From assembly GCF_013839525.1 (NCBI RefSeq), contig NZ_JACDIS010000001.1, positions 434,001 through 498,000 of the forward strand: 64,000 nucleotides of DNA. Reading direction: 5' to 3'. The notes beneath the pieces are model-generated. The model was not told the DNA's origin. It worked only from the letters and a program-made list of their open reading frames with translations, and searched no databases. This document shows, piece after piece, positions 8,635 through 17,645 of the stretch (positions within the stretch are counted from its first letter, which is position 1; each line of letters starts with the position of its first letter). Both the position numbers and the translations under genes were made by a program. Origin of the DNA: Chthonobacter rhizosphaerae. Lineage in GTDB: Bacteria > Pseudomonadota > Alphaproteobacteria > Rhizobiales > Pleomorphomonadaceae.

Positions 8635-8933
8635 TTCGCGCCTCCTCTCTCCGGCTTCATCAGCCCGCCATCATCCGCAGTCATATCCAATATACGCAGG
8701 ACGATGTACTTTCGACGCCCTACTCTTGCGCAACGATGACGTTTCTGATCCGCAATGCTAAATGGATAACTTGAGAGAAATACAGAAACTATTCCTGTTC
8801 CATCTTGAAATTAAGGCCTGTTCGATCTAGAGGTCGACGGCAGGATCTAGCCCGGCGCGATGCGCAGAGCGCCAGTCTGGCCCTGCCGGCCATTTCGGCA
8901 CAAATAGGATTTTGTCACCGGTGCTATCTGGTT

Positions 8934-8952
8934 TTCAGATAGACTGACCGGA
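8934..8952. promoter_or_regulatory. Perfect dyad upstream of lysR, candidate LysR operator
   Basis: CTATCTG-GTTTT-CAGATAG, a perfect 7-bp inverted repeat, ends 20 bases before the LysR start. The 338-base gap 8635-8972 is more AT-rich than its surroundings, carries no gene, and should contain the divergent promoters for the amidase/pxp genes and for lysR. Autoregulation through this dyad is an inference from position. Confidence 0.45.
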
Positions 8953-8972
8953 TTGGCCGGAGGTCGCGTCTC

Positions 8973-9893
8973 GTGTCGGTCTCGTTGAAGCAGATCCGCT
9001 ATTTCATCGCCGCCGCGGAGTCCGGCCAGATTTCCCACGCGGCGGTGGAGCTCAACGTGTCGCAGTCGGCCGTGACGGCCGCCATCCAGCAGTTGGAGGC
9101 CATCCTCGGCGTCCGGCTGTTCGACCGTCATCCGGGCGGCGTCTCGCTGACGCCGGAAGGCAGCCGCTTTCTCCTCCACGGCCGCAACGTCATGGCGGCG
9201 GTGGAGGAGGCCATGCGCGTGCCCCGCACCTCCAACGCCAGCGCGTCCGGCACGGTCCGGGTCGGCGTCACCTACACGGTGGCAGGCTATTTCCTGCCGC
9301 GCCACCACGCCCGCTTCGCCCGCAACTTCCCCAATGTGACGCTCGACCTCTACGAGGCGTCGCGCAGCGTGATCGAGCAGGCGCTGATCGACGGCGCGCT
9401 CGACATCGCCGTCATGCTGGTCTCCAACCTGGAGGCGCGCGACCGGATCCAGTCCGAGATGCTGATGCGCTCCCGCCGGCGCCTGTGGACGCCACCGGAC
9501 CATCCGCTGCTGCGCGAGCCGAGTGTCGGCCTCGCCCAGGTGGCCGAGCATCCCTACGTGATGCTGACCGTCGACGAGGCGAGCCACACGGCGGGCCGCT
9601 ACTGGTCCCGCACCACCCACCGGCCCAACGTCATCTTTCGCACGTCCTCGGTGGAGGCTGTGCGCAGCATGGTGGCCGCCGGCATGGGCGTCACCATCCT
9701 GTCCGACATGGTGTTCCGACCCTGGTCGCTGGAAGGGCAGCGGATCGAGACCCGGCTCCTGGAAGACGAGATCCCCACCATGGACGTGGGCCTCGCCTGG
9801 AAGCGGGACGCGGCGCTCAGCCCGGCCACGCGGGCGTTCCAGGAGTTCCTGAGCCTCGCCTATACCGGGGGCGGCCAGGCCCTGACGGAGTGA
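8973..9893 (+). CDS. LysR-family transcriptional regulator
   Basis: A 306-residue LysR protein. The N-terminal helix-turn-helix reads KQIRYFIAAAESGQISHAAV followed by LNVSQSAVTAAIQQLEAILG and LFDRHPGGVSLTPEG. The C-terminal co-inducer domain starts at about residue 90 (TVRVGVTYTVAGYFLPRH). It is divergent from the amidase/pyroglutamate cluster and convergent (29-base gap) with the next minus-strand operon. The likely job is control of the divergent amidase and possibly of pxpA, with a small amide or lactam as inducer (inference). Confidence 0.9.
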   Translation: MSVSLKQIRYFIAAAESGQISHAAVELNVSQSAVTAAIQQLEAILGVRLFDRHPGGVSLTPEGSRFLLHGRNVMAAVEEAMRVPRTSNASASGTVRVGVTYTVAGYFLPRHHARFARNFPNVTLDLYEASRSVIEQALIDGALDIAVMLVSNLEARDRIQSEMLMRSRRRLWTPPDHPLLREPSVGLAQVAEHPYVMLTVDEASHTAGRYWSRTTHRPNVIFRTSSVEAVRSMVAAGMGVTILSDMVFRPWSLEGQRIETRLLEDEIPTMDVGLAWKRDAALSPATRAFQEFLSLAYTGGGQALTE

Positions 9894-9922
9894 CGCCGGC
9901 GGCCGGCGGCGCGGCGGCGCGC

Positions 9923-11161
9923 TCATCGGCCGACGAACTGGGTCCAGCGACGGACCAGGTAGTTGTGCTCGTCCATGGTGGTGTTCCAGACCGCGATGCT
10001 GCTCGCCCGCTGCCAGTAGGAGCCGCCGCTGCGCGCCGAACCGGCCCGCACCGTGATGGTGCCGTCCGGCCCCGGCAGGTCCACGGGCGTCGGCTCGCCC
10101 TCGTACCAGTAGGCCCACTCGGCGGCCGAGAGGTGCGGGCGGACGCGGGTCGGGATCGAGACGTAATAGCCCTGGCGGGCCACCACCGCCCCGGCATAGC
10201 CCTCCAGCCACCAGTTCAGATACTCGTAGGCCACGTCCAGCGTGCGGCCGGACAGGCGGTTGGACAGGCAGAGGCCGCCGTGCCACGCGCGATATCCTTC
10301 CTGCGGCACCGCCTCGGCCACCGGCACGCCGCGGCGGCGGAGGGCGGTGACGCCCGGCGACCACATGCTCTGGATCACCGTCCGGCCGTCGGCCATCATG
10401 TCGGCCGCCTCGGCGGCGGTTCGCCAGAAGCCGTGGAAGTGGCCGGCGCGGCGGCGGCGGTCGAGAAGATCGATCAGCTGGTCGATCTCCGCCGTCGTCA
10501 TGTTGCCGATGTCCCGGAAGGTCACCTCCCCGAGCGCCTGGGCGGCCAGCGCCGCGTCGAAGATGCCGATGGCGGGCTCGTCCACCAGGGCGGCGCGGCC
10601 GTGCCAACGCTCGTCCAGCAGCGCCGCCCAGGATGCCGCCAGATCGCTGTCGCCGTTCACCACGTCCGGCCGAAAGGCGAAGCTGTCCAGGTTGTGCACC
10701 GTCGGCAGCATGGAGATCCACCGCGACGGCATCGGGCCGAGCGACTGGCTCGGCTGCACGAACAGCTTGGTCACTGGCGCGTCGCCGTGGCCGAACGAGG
10801 CGTTCGGGCCGATGCGGCCCGTCTTGGTGAGGTCGGTCACCTCGTCCCAGCGCCGGATGCGGTGGAGGTCGATGGGCTGGATGGCGCGCCAGAACCACAC
10901 GATGTCCAGGTTGTGGAAGCACTGGTCGTAGACGTCGTAGGCCTCGGGCCGGGTCGCGGCCTTGCGCTGGGCGCTGAGAAAATCGAGGTTTTCGAACTCC
11001 ACCTCGATGCCGAGGTCCTCCTCGGCCCGCCGCTGCACTTCCCCGAGCGCGGTGATCTCCGTGCCCAGCACCTTGAGGCGCGGCCGACCCGCCGTCCGGA
11101 CGGCCGGCATCGGCAGGGCGTCGGGCGGTTGCAGGTCTTCCGGGAGAAGGGTCTTGGTCAT
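9923..11161 (-). CDS. PotD-like binding-protein homologue without signal peptide
   Basis: A 412-residue protein related to spermidine/putrescine-type binding proteins and to the Tat-exported PotD-like protein of the same operon (14858-16090): both share the ends YWYEGEP/FWYEGKP and the closing LVRRWTQFVG/LIQKWDEFLS. From the chosen Met (MTKTLLPEDLQ) there is no hydrophobic or twin-arginine signal, and the possible 26-residue upstream extension is Pro/Arg-rich, not signal-like. It is therefore predicted to be cytoplasmic, or exported by a partner, which is odd for this fold. It is the last gene of the large minus-strand operon, 92 bases after cobW. Confidence 0.75.
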   Translation of the reverse strand: MTKTLLPEDLQPPDALPMPAVRTAGRPRLKVLGTEITALGEVQRRAEEDLGIEVEFENLDFLSAQRKAATRPEAYDVYDQCFHNLDIVWFWRAIQPIDLHRIRRWDEVTDLTKTGRIGPNASFGHGDAPVTKLFVQPSQSLGPMPSRWISMLPTVHNLDSFAFRPDVVNGDSDLAASWAALLDERWHGRAALVDEPAIGIFDAALAAQALGEVTFRDIGNMTTAEIDQLIDLLDRRRRAGHFHGFWRTAAEAADMMADGRTVIQSMWSPGVTALRRRGVPVAEAVPQEGYRAWHGGLCLSNRLSGRTLDVAYEYLNWWLEGYAGAVVARQGYYVSIPTRVRPHLSAAEWAYWYEGEPTPVDLPGPDGTITVRAGSARSGGSYWQRASSIAVWNTTMDEHNYLVRRWTQFVGR

Positions 11162-11253
11162 CGCGGGGAAAGGGTGTCTCGGCGGGCCGGCTGGAGGAAG
11201 GCGTTGGCGCGCGATACGGCGGATCGCCCGCGGCGGCAAGCGGGTCTGCGGCG

Positions 11254-12342
11254 TCAGCCGCCATCCCCGGCGGGCTGAAGCGTGCGAGCCGGCGCGGCGA
11301 GGCCGTTGAAGGCCGCGAGGGAGCGGCGGATCAGGTCCGGGTCGAGCCCGTCGACGATGAAGACGATGCGCGAGCGGCGGTCGTCGCTCGGCCAGCCGCT
11401 CATGTGGACGGGCGTGTGCACCAGGTGCTGGACGCCGTGGATGGCGACCGGCGCCACCTCCCCGGCGATCGACAGGATGCCCTTCACCCGCAGCACCCGC
11501 TCGCCGTGACGGTTGAGCAGCATGCTCAGCCAGATGCCGAAGGCGGTCCAGTCGATCGGCTCGTCCACCACCACCGTGAAGGACCGGATGCGGCCGAGAT
11601 GGCTGTTCCGGTCGAGCGCGCCGTGCGGATGGGCGTCGCCCGCCGGCGCGCGGGTCGGGTCGTCGCTGCGGAAGGTCTCCGAGAACCAGGCCCGGGCCGA
11701 GTGCGAGGGACCGCTGGTCGCCGCCACGTCGCGGCCGATCAGGGCCTCCACGTCCAGGTCGTCCGCGGCGTCCACCAGCGGGGCCGCCGGGTTCAGCCGG
11801 CGCAGGCCCGCCGTCAGATCGGCCACCGCTGCCTCGTCGGCGATGTCCGTCTTGGTGATCACCAGCCGGTCGGCCACCGCCGCCTGCCGGGCGGATTCCG
11901 GATGCCGCTCGATCTGCCCGAGGCCGTTCACCGCGTCCACCGTGGTCACCACGTTGCCGGGCCGGACATGGTGACGGAGCACGGGGTCCGCCTTCAGGGT
12001 GGACAGGATGGGGAACGGGTCGGCGAGGCCGGTGCTCTCCACCACGATGCGGTCGAAGCCGGGCACAAGGCCGCGCTCGCGCTTGCCGAGGAGGTCGCGG
12101 ATCGCCTGGGAGAGTTCGCCCCGGATGGTGCAGCAGAGACAGCCCGACTGCAGCAGCACCATGGTGTCGTCGATGCGGTCGAGAAGGTGGTGGTCGAGCC
12201 CCACCTCGCCGAACTCGTTGATGAGGACGGCGGTGCCGGCGAGCGCCGGGTCCGCCAGGAGGCGGCGCAGCAAGGTGGTCTTGCCCGATCCGAGGAATCC
12301 GGTGAGGAGGTTGACGGGCGTGAAGGCGGGGACGTCCGTCAT
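11254..12342 (-). CDS. CobW/YjiA-family metal-chaperone GTPase
   Basis: A 362-residue G3E GTPase. It has the Walker A NLLTGFLGSGKTTLL, the metal-binding CxCC-type motif SGCLCCTIRGEL (Cys68, Cys70, Cys71), the ESTGLADP switch segment and the TKTD guanine-specificity motif (VITKTDIAD). The C-terminal CobW_C domain contains RVKGILSIAGE and a His-rich region (HGVQHLVHTPVHMSGW). A further potentially metal-binding stretch, DAHPHGALDRNSH, precedes it. The ATG overlaps the stop of the small CxxC gene (ATGA), so the two are coupled. The likely role is delivery of Zn or another metal to an enzyme of the operon, perhaps the NodB-fold hydrolase (inference). Confidence 0.85.
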   Translation of the reverse strand: MTDVPAFTPVNLLTGFLGSGKTTLLRRLLADPALAGTAVLINEFGEVGLDHHLLDRIDDTMVLLQSGCLCCTIRGELSQAIRDLLGKRERGLVPGFDRIVVESTGLADPFPILSTLKADPVLRHHVRPGNVVTTVDAVNGLGQIERHPESARQAAVADRLVITKTDIADEAAVADLTAGLRRLNPAAPLVDAADDLDVEALIGRDVAATSGPSHSARAWFSETFRSDDPTRAPAGDAHPHGALDRNSHLGRIRSFTVVVDEPIDWTAFGIWLSMLLNRHGERVLRVKGILSIAGEVAPVAIHGVQHLVHTPVHMSGWPSDDRRSRIVFIVDGLDPDLIRRSLAAFNGLAAPARTLQPAGDGG

Positions 12343-12665
12343 GGCGCCCGCTCCACGGCGGCCATCACGGCGGGATCGAGAGGATCGCACGGCCGGCCGA
12401 TCAGGCGCTCGGCGGCGGGCCACAGGTGGCCGAGATCCTCGATGATCTCGGTCTTGCCGGTGCGGGTGGAAAGCAGGAAGGAGGTGCCCTGCCAGTCCGC
12501 CAGGGACAGTCCGAAGGGCGCCAGCACCCGGTTGGCGAGCCGGACGCGGTTCATGCGCTCGCGGCGGCGGTCCACCCGCTCCGTGTTGCGGGTGTAGACG
12601 CCCGGCCGCGCCACCGCGTCGGCCCAGTGCTCGTTGCCGCCGATCACCCCACAAAGCGAACACAT
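12339..12665 (-). CDS. Small CxxC protein coupled to CobW GTPase
   Basis: A 108-residue protein that begins MCSLCGVIGGNEHW, a Cys-x-x-Cys pair with a nearby His at the very N-terminus, suggestive of metal binding. The rest is Arg-rich and then helical (LADWQGTSFLLSTRTGKTEI, DLGHLWPAAERL). I recall similar small proteins next to CobW GTPases, but I cannot name a family or function. It lies between the NodB-fold hydrolase (57-base gap) and cobW (ATGA overlap). A metal-handling accessory role is inference from these two facts. Confidence 0.65.
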   Translation of the reverse strand: MCSLCGVIGGNEHWADAVARPGVYTRNTERVDRRRERMNRVRLANRVLAPFGLSLADWQGTSFLLSTRTGKTEIIEDLGHLWPAAERLIGRPCDPLDPAVMAAVERAP

Positions 12666-12722
12666 GATGCACGGCTCCTCGACGGTGAGGCCGGGCGTCT
12701 GGCGCCGCCCGGCCCCGTTCCG

Positions 12723-13604
12723 TCACTTCTGGCGCGGGAATCGGCGGGCGAAATCGTCCGCCATCTCGTTCATGGTGACGAACTTCACGCCCGGGTGCTT
12801 GATCATGTGGGCGTAGAGACGCTCCAGCATCATCAGCACCTGCGGCCGGCCGGCCACGTCCGGGTGGATGGTGATGGGGAACACCGCATAGTCCATCTCG
12901 CGGTAGACCCAGTCGAACTGGTCGCGCCACATCTGCTCGATGTCGTGCGGATTGACGAAGCCGTGGCTGTTCGGCGCCTTCTTGATGAACATCATCGGCG
13001 GCAGGTCGTCCAGGTACCAGGACGCCGGAATTTCGATCAGGTCGGTCTCCTGGCCGCGCTTCAGCGGCACCATCCAGTCCTCAGGCTTGCGGGAATAGTC
13101 GATCTTGGTCCAGCTGTCGCCGACGCGCACGTAGTAGGGCGTGAAGTCGTTGTGCATCAGGGAGTGATCGTACTTGATGCCGCGCTCCAAGAGCAGCTCG
13201 TTGGTGACGGTGGAGAATTCCCACCAGGGCGCCACGTAGCCGGTCGGCCGCTTGCCGCTGAGCTTGGTGACGAGCTCGATGCACTTGTCGAGCACCGCCG
13301 TCTCCTGCTCGCGCGTCATGGCGATCGGGTTCTCGTGGGTGTAGCCGTGGATGCCGATCTCATGGCCGGCGTCGGCCACCGCCTGCATCTGCTCCGGGAA
13401 GGTCTCGATGGAGTGGCCCGGGATGAACCAGGTGGTCTTGATGCCGAAGCGCTCGAACAGCTTCAGGAGGCGCGGGCTGCCCACCTCGCCGGCGAACAGG
13501 CCGCGCGAGATGTCGTCCGGCGAGTCCTCGCCGCCGTAGGAGCCGAGCCAGCCGGCCACCGCGTCCACGTCGATGCCGAAGCCGCAGAGAATTTCCTTCG
13601 CCAT
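12723..13604 (-). CDS. NodB-fold (polysaccharide deacetylase family) hydrolase, cyclic-imidase type
   Basis: A 293-residue NodB-homology enzyme. Metal-site motifs are FGIDVDAV (first Asp), [12 protein letters not shown] (the HxxxH pair) and the late [12 protein letters not shown]. The segment [17 protein letters not shown] together with [14 protein letters not shown] is typical of the subgroup that contains bacterial cyclic imide hydrolases and PuuE-like allantoinases rather than cell-wall deacetylases. There is no signal peptide, so a cytoplasmic small-molecule substrate is likely. The setting, an ABC importer plus dehydrogenases and near pyroglutamate and amidase genes, supports ring opening of an imported imide or lactam (inference). 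Confidence 0.8.
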   Translation of the reverse strand: MAKEILCGFGIDVDAVAGWLGSYGGEDSPDDISRGLFAGEVGSPRLLKLFERFGIKTTWFIPGHSIETFPEQMQAVADAGHEIGIHGYTHENPIAMTREQETAVLDKCIELVTKLSGKRPTGYVAPWWEFSTVTNELLLERGIKYDHSLMHNDFTPYYVRVGDSWTKIDYSRKPEDWMVPLKRGQETDLIEIPASWYLDDLPPMMFIKKAPNSHGFVNPHDIEQMWRDQFDWVYREMDYAVFPITIHPDVAGRPQVLMMLERLYAHMIKHPGVKFVTMNEMADDFARRFPRQK

Positions 13605-13658
13605 GTCCTGTCCTCCAGAGTGTCGCAGGGGTCTTGGATGTCGGTGTCCGGTCGCCGC

Positions 13659-14768
13659 TCAGGCGGCCGGGATCACGGTCGCCTCGGCCGGCGTCCAGGC
13701 GAGCAGGATGTCGCCGCCCGGACGGAAGGCGCCGGGCGGGTACTTGTCCACGTGGGCCTCCAGGGCCACGGCCCGTCCGCCCGGCAGGTCGACCGACAGG
13801 TGCGAGACGTGGCCGACCACGTCGGCCCGGCGGATGCGCCCGGCGACCACGTTGCCGCCGGTCTTGGCCGCCACGCTCTCCCGCGCGCCGGGAACGGCGG
13901 CGTGCACCTCGATCGCCTCGGCGGGCACCACCACCTGCGCGCGCCCGCCCTCCCGCACGGGGCCGTTGGCGGCGCCGCTGAGGACGCCGAGCGGCGTCTC
14001 CACCACGGCGGCGCCGTTCGCGAGGCCGCGTACCTCGCCGTCCAGGATCGTGTTGCGGCCGATGAATTGGGCCACGAAGGGCGTGTTCGGCCGGGTGTAG
14101 AGGGCGTGCGGCGGCGAGATCTGCTCGATCCGGCCCTGGTTCATCACCACGATCCGGTCGGACAGCGACAGCGCCTCCGACTGCGCGTGGGTGACGAACA
14201 CGAAGGTGATGCCGAGGGTCTTCTGCAGCAGCTTCAGCTCGTTCTGGATCGCCTTGCGCAGGTTGGCGTCGAGCGCGCCGAGCGGCTCGTCCAGGAGCAG
14301 GATGTCGGGCTCCACCACGAGGCCGCGGGCGAGCGCGATGCGCTGACGCTGGCCGCCGGACAGCCGGTCCGGCCGCTTGTCCGCCACGTCGTCGAGGCCG
14401 AGCGTCGCGATGATGCGGTCCACCTTGGCGTCGCGCTCGGCCTTTGGAAGCCCTTTCACCTCCAGGCCGTAGCCGATGTTCCGGCGCACATTCATGTGCG
14501 GGAAGAGCGCGTAGTTCTGGAAGATCATGGACGTCGGCCGCCGCTCGGGCGGCAGGTCGTTGACCCGCGCGCCGCGGATCAGCACGTCGCCGGACGAGAT
14601 GGACTCGAAGCCGGCGATCATCCGGAGCGTCGTCGTCTTGCCGCAGCCGGACGGTCCCAGGAAGGCGATGAACTCGCCCTTGGTCACGGCGAGGTCGAAG
14701 TCGATCACGGCCGGCGTGCCGTTGTCGTAGACCTTGCCGACGGTTCTGAGTTCGAGGTCGAGGGTCAC
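13659..14768 (-). CDS. ABC transporter ATPase, PotA type (first of two)
   Basis: A 369-residue importer ATPase with a GTG start at 14768; no ATG fits the conserved N-terminus DLELRTVGKVYDNGTPAV. Walker A is FLGPSGCGKTTTLRMIAG, the Q-loop is SMIFQNYALFPHM, the signature is RLSGGQRQRIALARGL and Walker B is ILLLDEPLGALDANLR. A TOBE-like regulatory domain occupies about residues 240-369. A second PotA-type ATPase sits at the other end of the same operon, so this one may pair with the permeases in a heterodimer or serve a different state. Confidence 0.88.
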   Translation of the reverse strand: MTLDLELRTVGKVYDNGTPAVIDFDLAVTKGEFIAFLGPSGCGKTTTLRMIAGFESISSGDVLIRGARVNDLPPERRPTSMIFQNYALFPHMNVRRNIGYGLEVKGLPKAERDAKVDRIIATLGLDDVADKRPDRLSGGQRQRIALARGLVVEPDILLLDEPLGALDANLRKAIQNELKLLQKTLGITFVFVTHAQSEALSLSDRIVVMNQGRIEQISPPHALYTRPNTPFVAQFIGRNTILDGEVRGLANGAAVVETPLGVLSGAANGPVREGGRAQVVVPAEAIEVHAAVPGARESVAAKTGGNVVAGRIRRADVVGHVSHLSVDLPGGRAVALEAHVDKYPPGAFRPGGDILLAWTPAEATVIPAA

Positions 14769-14857
14769 GGCGCTGCGGTCTCCGGATGACGCAAGGGTCG
14801 GTCCGCCGGGCGGGCGGAGGGGGCGCGGCCGTCCGGCCGCGCCCGGCTTGATGGTCC

Positions 14858-16090
14858 TCAGGCGCTGAGGAACTCGTCCCACTTCTGGATCAGGTGGTCG
14901 TACTCGTCCGGCCACTGGTGCCAGTAGGCGACGTTCTTGGCGCGCTCCTCCAACGACCCGCCGTCGCGCAGGTCGCCTTCCTTGATGCCGCGCTCCTCCG
15001 CGCCCACCCAGGGCTTGCCCTCGTACCAGAAGGCGTACTTCTCCGGCGCCATCACGTCCTTGATGTTGGTCGACGGCGAATAGTAGCCCTGCTCGGACAC
15101 GGTGATGCCCGGGGCGCCGGACAGCCAGTAGTCCGCGTAGGCGCTGACGGCGGCCGCGTTCGGGGAGCCGGCGATCATGGACGGGCCGATCGCCCAGCCG
15201 CGATAGCCTTCCTTCGGCACCGCGTACTTGCACGCCTTGCCCTGCGCCTTGACGGCCATCACGGCCGGCTGCCAGGCGTCGGACACCACCATCTCGCCCG
15301 AGGCGAGCAGGTTGACGAGCTCGCCGAAATCGCCCCAGAGGGCGCGGAACTGGCCTTCCTTCTTCTTGGAGATCAGGAACTTGGCCGCCTCGTCGATCTC
15401 CGCCGCCGACGGGTTGCCCGGGTTGGCCACGTTGGAGAGGCCGAGCGAGTTCATCGCCATCACGGCCTGGCCGAACGCGATCAGCGGGTCGGTGTTGAGG
15501 CCGGACTTGCCCTTCCACTTGCTGTCGAAGATGCACGCCCAGGTGTTGGCTTCCTCGGCCGATACGACGTCCGGATTGTAGCCCACGCTGTCGTAGTTAT
15601 AGACGGCCGGGACCATGTAGAGCTTGGTCTGCGCCTCGTCGGCCCAGATCTGGCCGACGATCTGCGCCCGGCGCTCCCACTTGTCGCTCGGTGTCGTGAA
15701 CGTGTCGCGGATGTTGGCCCAGTTCTTCAGCGACGAGGCCTCGATCGGCTCGACGTTGTTGGTCATCACCACGGCGGGCAGGCGCTCGCCGATGACTTCC
15801 CAGCAGTCGTAATCCTTGGAGCCGGACAGGATCTTGGTCTGGGCGTCCGGGAAGGTGGCGGCGGTGCCGGAGGTGGAGCCCACGCCGGAAGCGGCCTTGA
15901 AGTCCGCCAGGATGCGCTCCTGAACCGTCACCGACAGGCCGATCGTGCGCAGCTGCTGGCCCGCCAGGTCCTGCGCCTGCGCCCAGGCGGCGCGCGAGTT
16001 GAGGAAGGGGGTGCCGGCGCCCATCGCCACCGCCATCATGCCGGCGGAGCGCTTCAACAGCGACCGCCGCGTAAGCTCGTACTTGTCCAT
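14858..16090 (-). CDS. Tat-exported polyamine-type ABC binding protein (PotD-like)
   Basis: A 410-residue periplasmic binding protein. The N-terminus YELTRRSLLKRSAGMMAVAM is a twin-arginine signal with predicted cleavage after AWA (about residue 36). The mature part has the PotD-like segments KDYDCWEVIGERLPAVV, MVPAVYNYDSVGYNPDVV and VPKEGYRGWAIGPSMI. A good ribosome site (AGGTGG) precedes the ATG. It should deliver the substrate to the permeases encoded at 17642-19390. A paralogue without signal is the last gene of the operon. The exact ligand (polyamine, opine, imide) cannot be read from sequence. Confidence 0.88.
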   Translation of the reverse strand: MDKYELTRRSLLKRSAGMMAVAMGAGTPFLNSRAAWAQAQDLAGQQLRTIGLSVTVQERILADFKAASGVGSTSGTAATFPDAQTKILSGSKDYDCWEVIGERLPAVVMTNNVEPIEASSLKNWANIRDTFTTPSDKWERRAQIVGQIWADEAQTKLYMVPAVYNYDSVGYNPDVVSAEEANTWACIFDSKWKGKSGLNTDPLIAFGQAVMAMNSLGLSNVANPGNPSAAEIDEAAKFLISKKKEGQFRALWGDFGELVNLLASGEMVVSDAWQPAVMAVKAQGKACKYAVPKEGYRGWAIGPSMIAGSPNAAAVSAYADYWLSGAPGITVSEQGYYSPSTNIKDVMAPEKYAFWYEGKPWVGAEERGIKEGDLRDGGSLEERAKNVAYWHQWPDEYDHLIQKWDEFLSA

Positions 16091-16116
16091 CGTTCCACCT
16101 CTTTGGTTTTTTGCTT

Positions 16117-16872
16117 TCAGTAGCGGCCGACCAGGAGGCCGCCATCCACCGCCACCACCTGGCCGGTCATGTACCGGGCGCCGGTGGAAGCCAGGAACGT
16201 GATGACGTCGGCGATGTCGTCGGGCTCGCCGATGCGTCCCATGGGAATGAAGGCGCCGGCGGCCTCGGCACCCTCGGGGCCGAGCGAATGCTCCCTGGAG
16301 AGGAGCTGGGCGGTGCGGATGTAGCCGGGCGCGACGCCGTTGACCCGGATGCCGTCGCTGGCGAGCTCCACCGCGAGCCCGCGCACCAGGCCGACGACGC
16401 CGGCCTTCGCGGCCGAGTAGTGGACGTGCTCGTCCCAGCCGTAGGCGACGCCCATGATGGACGACAGCGCCACGATGGCGCCGGACTTGCGCGCCCGCAT
16501 GCCGGCGAGGGCCGGCCGAACCACCCGGAAGATGCCCTTGAGGTCGACGTCGAACGTGTGGTCCCACTTCGCGTCGGTGAGGGCGGCGAGCGGCACCCGG
16601 TGCGCGATGCCGGCGTTGGCGACGATCACGTCGACCCCACCACGGCGGGCTTCCACGTCCGCCACCAGGGCGTCGGCCGCCTCGGTGGAGGTGACGTCGA
16701 GCCGGGCGAACTCGGCCGACCCGCCGGCCGCCTCGATCTCGTCCGCCACCGCGCGCCCTTCGGCCTCCAGGATGTCGGTCACCACCACATGGTCGCCGAG
16801 CGTCGCGAAGGCCTTGGCCGTGGCCCGGCCGATGCCGATGCCTCCGCCGGTGATCAGGACAGTTCTGGACAT
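16117..16872 (-). CDS. Short-chain dehydrogenase/reductase (SDR)
   Basis: A 251-residue classical SDR. The cofactor loop is LITGGGIGIGRATAKAF with an acidic residue at the end of strand 2 (VTDILEAEGR), favouring NAD. VANAGIAH follows, then the catalytic Ser (SSIMGVAYGWDEH) and YSAAKAG (Tyr-x-x-x-Lys). The C-terminus MTGQVVAVDGGLLV is typical. It lies between the PotD-like gene and a second SDR (23-base gap), in one operon. It probably oxidises or reduces an alcohol/ketone group in a compound imported by the operon's ABC transporter. Confidence 0.87.
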   Translation of the reverse strand: MSRTVLITGGGIGIGRATAKAFATLGDHVVVTDILEAEGRAVADEIEAAGGSAEFARLDVTSTEAADALVADVEARRGGVDVIVANAGIAHRVPLAALTDAKWDHTFDVDLKGIFRVVRPALAGMRARKSGAIVALSSIMGVAYGWDEHVHYSAAKAGVVGLVRGLAVELASDGIRVNGVAPGYIRTAQLLSREHSLGPEGAEAAGAFIPMGRIGEPDDIADVITFLASTGARYMTGQVVAVDGGLLVGRY

Positions 16873-16895
16873 GGGACGGCTCCAGGTTGGAAGGG

Positions 16896-17645
16896 TCAGA
16901 GCATCACGTCGCCGGAGTTCGGGCCGAGGGTCTGGCCGACGAACAGGCTGGCGGCGGGCGAGGCCAGGAAGGACACGACGGCCGCCACCTCGTCCGGCTC
17001 GCCGAACCGGCCGAGCGGCAGTTCGGCCGCCTTGCGGGCGCGCCAGTCCTCCGAGAGGGCCTGGACCAGGGGCGTGTTGATCGGGCCGGGCGCCACCGCG
17101 TTGACCCGCACCCCGCGCGAACTGACCTCGCGGGCGAGCGCCTTGGTCATCCCGATGATGGCCGCCTTGGCGCCCGAATAATGGACGAGTTCGACGCCGC
17201 CGATCTGGCCGAGCTGGGACGCCACGTTGACGATCACCCCCTCGCCGGCTTCCAGCATGGCCGGCAGGACGGCCCGCATCGCCAGGAAGGCGCCGCGCAC
17301 GTGCACGGCGAACATGCGGTCGAAGTCGGCGGGCGTCAGTGTCTCGAACAGGCCCTGGTGCACGTGGCCGGCGCAGTTGACCAGGAGGCCGACGGTGCCG
17401 AACGCCTCCCGGCCGGCCGCCACGGCGGCGTCCACGTCCGCCTCGGACGAGACGTCGCCGGCGACCGCGACGGCCCGCCCGCCGGCTGCCCGGACGGCGG
17501 CGGCGACAGCCTCGGCGGTGTCCGCGTTGAGGTCGTTGGCGACCACCGGATAGCCGTCCGCCGCGAGCCGGAGCGCGATGGCGCGGCCGATGCCGGACCC
17601 GGCGCCGGTGACGAGGGCGGCCTTCAAGGGCGTTTCGGTCGTCAT
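16896..17645 (-). CDS. Short-chain dehydrogenase/reductase (SDR), second copy
   Basis: A 249-residue classical SDR with LVTGAGSGIGRAIALRLAAD, the acidic NDLNADTAEAV after strand 2 (NAD preference likely), VNCAGHVHQG, VASQLGQIGGVELVHYSGAK (catalytic Ser, Tyr, Lys) and VNAVAPGPINTPL. Its ATG overlaps the permease stop (ATGA), so it is coupled to the transporter genes. It is only moderately similar by eye to the preceding SDR; the pair may catalyse successive steps or act on different stereoisomers (inference). Confidence 0.87.
   Translation of the reverse strand: MTTETPLKAALVTGAGSGIGRAIALRLAADGYPVVANDLNADTAEAVAAAVRAAGGRAVAVAGDVSSEADVDAAVAAGREAFGTVGLLVNCAGHVHQGLFETLTPADFDRMFAVHVRGAFLAMRAVLPAMLEAGEGVIVNVASQLGQIGGVELVHYSGAKAAIIGMTKALAREVSSRGVRVNAVAPGPINTPLVQALSEDWRARKAAELPLGRFGEPDEVAAVVSFLASPAASLFVGQTLGPNSGDVML

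Noticed and set aside
12426-14789. Plus-strand open frame of 787 codons across three minus-strand genes
   Set aside because: It crosses the deacetylase and ATPase genes antisense and has no family-like segment.
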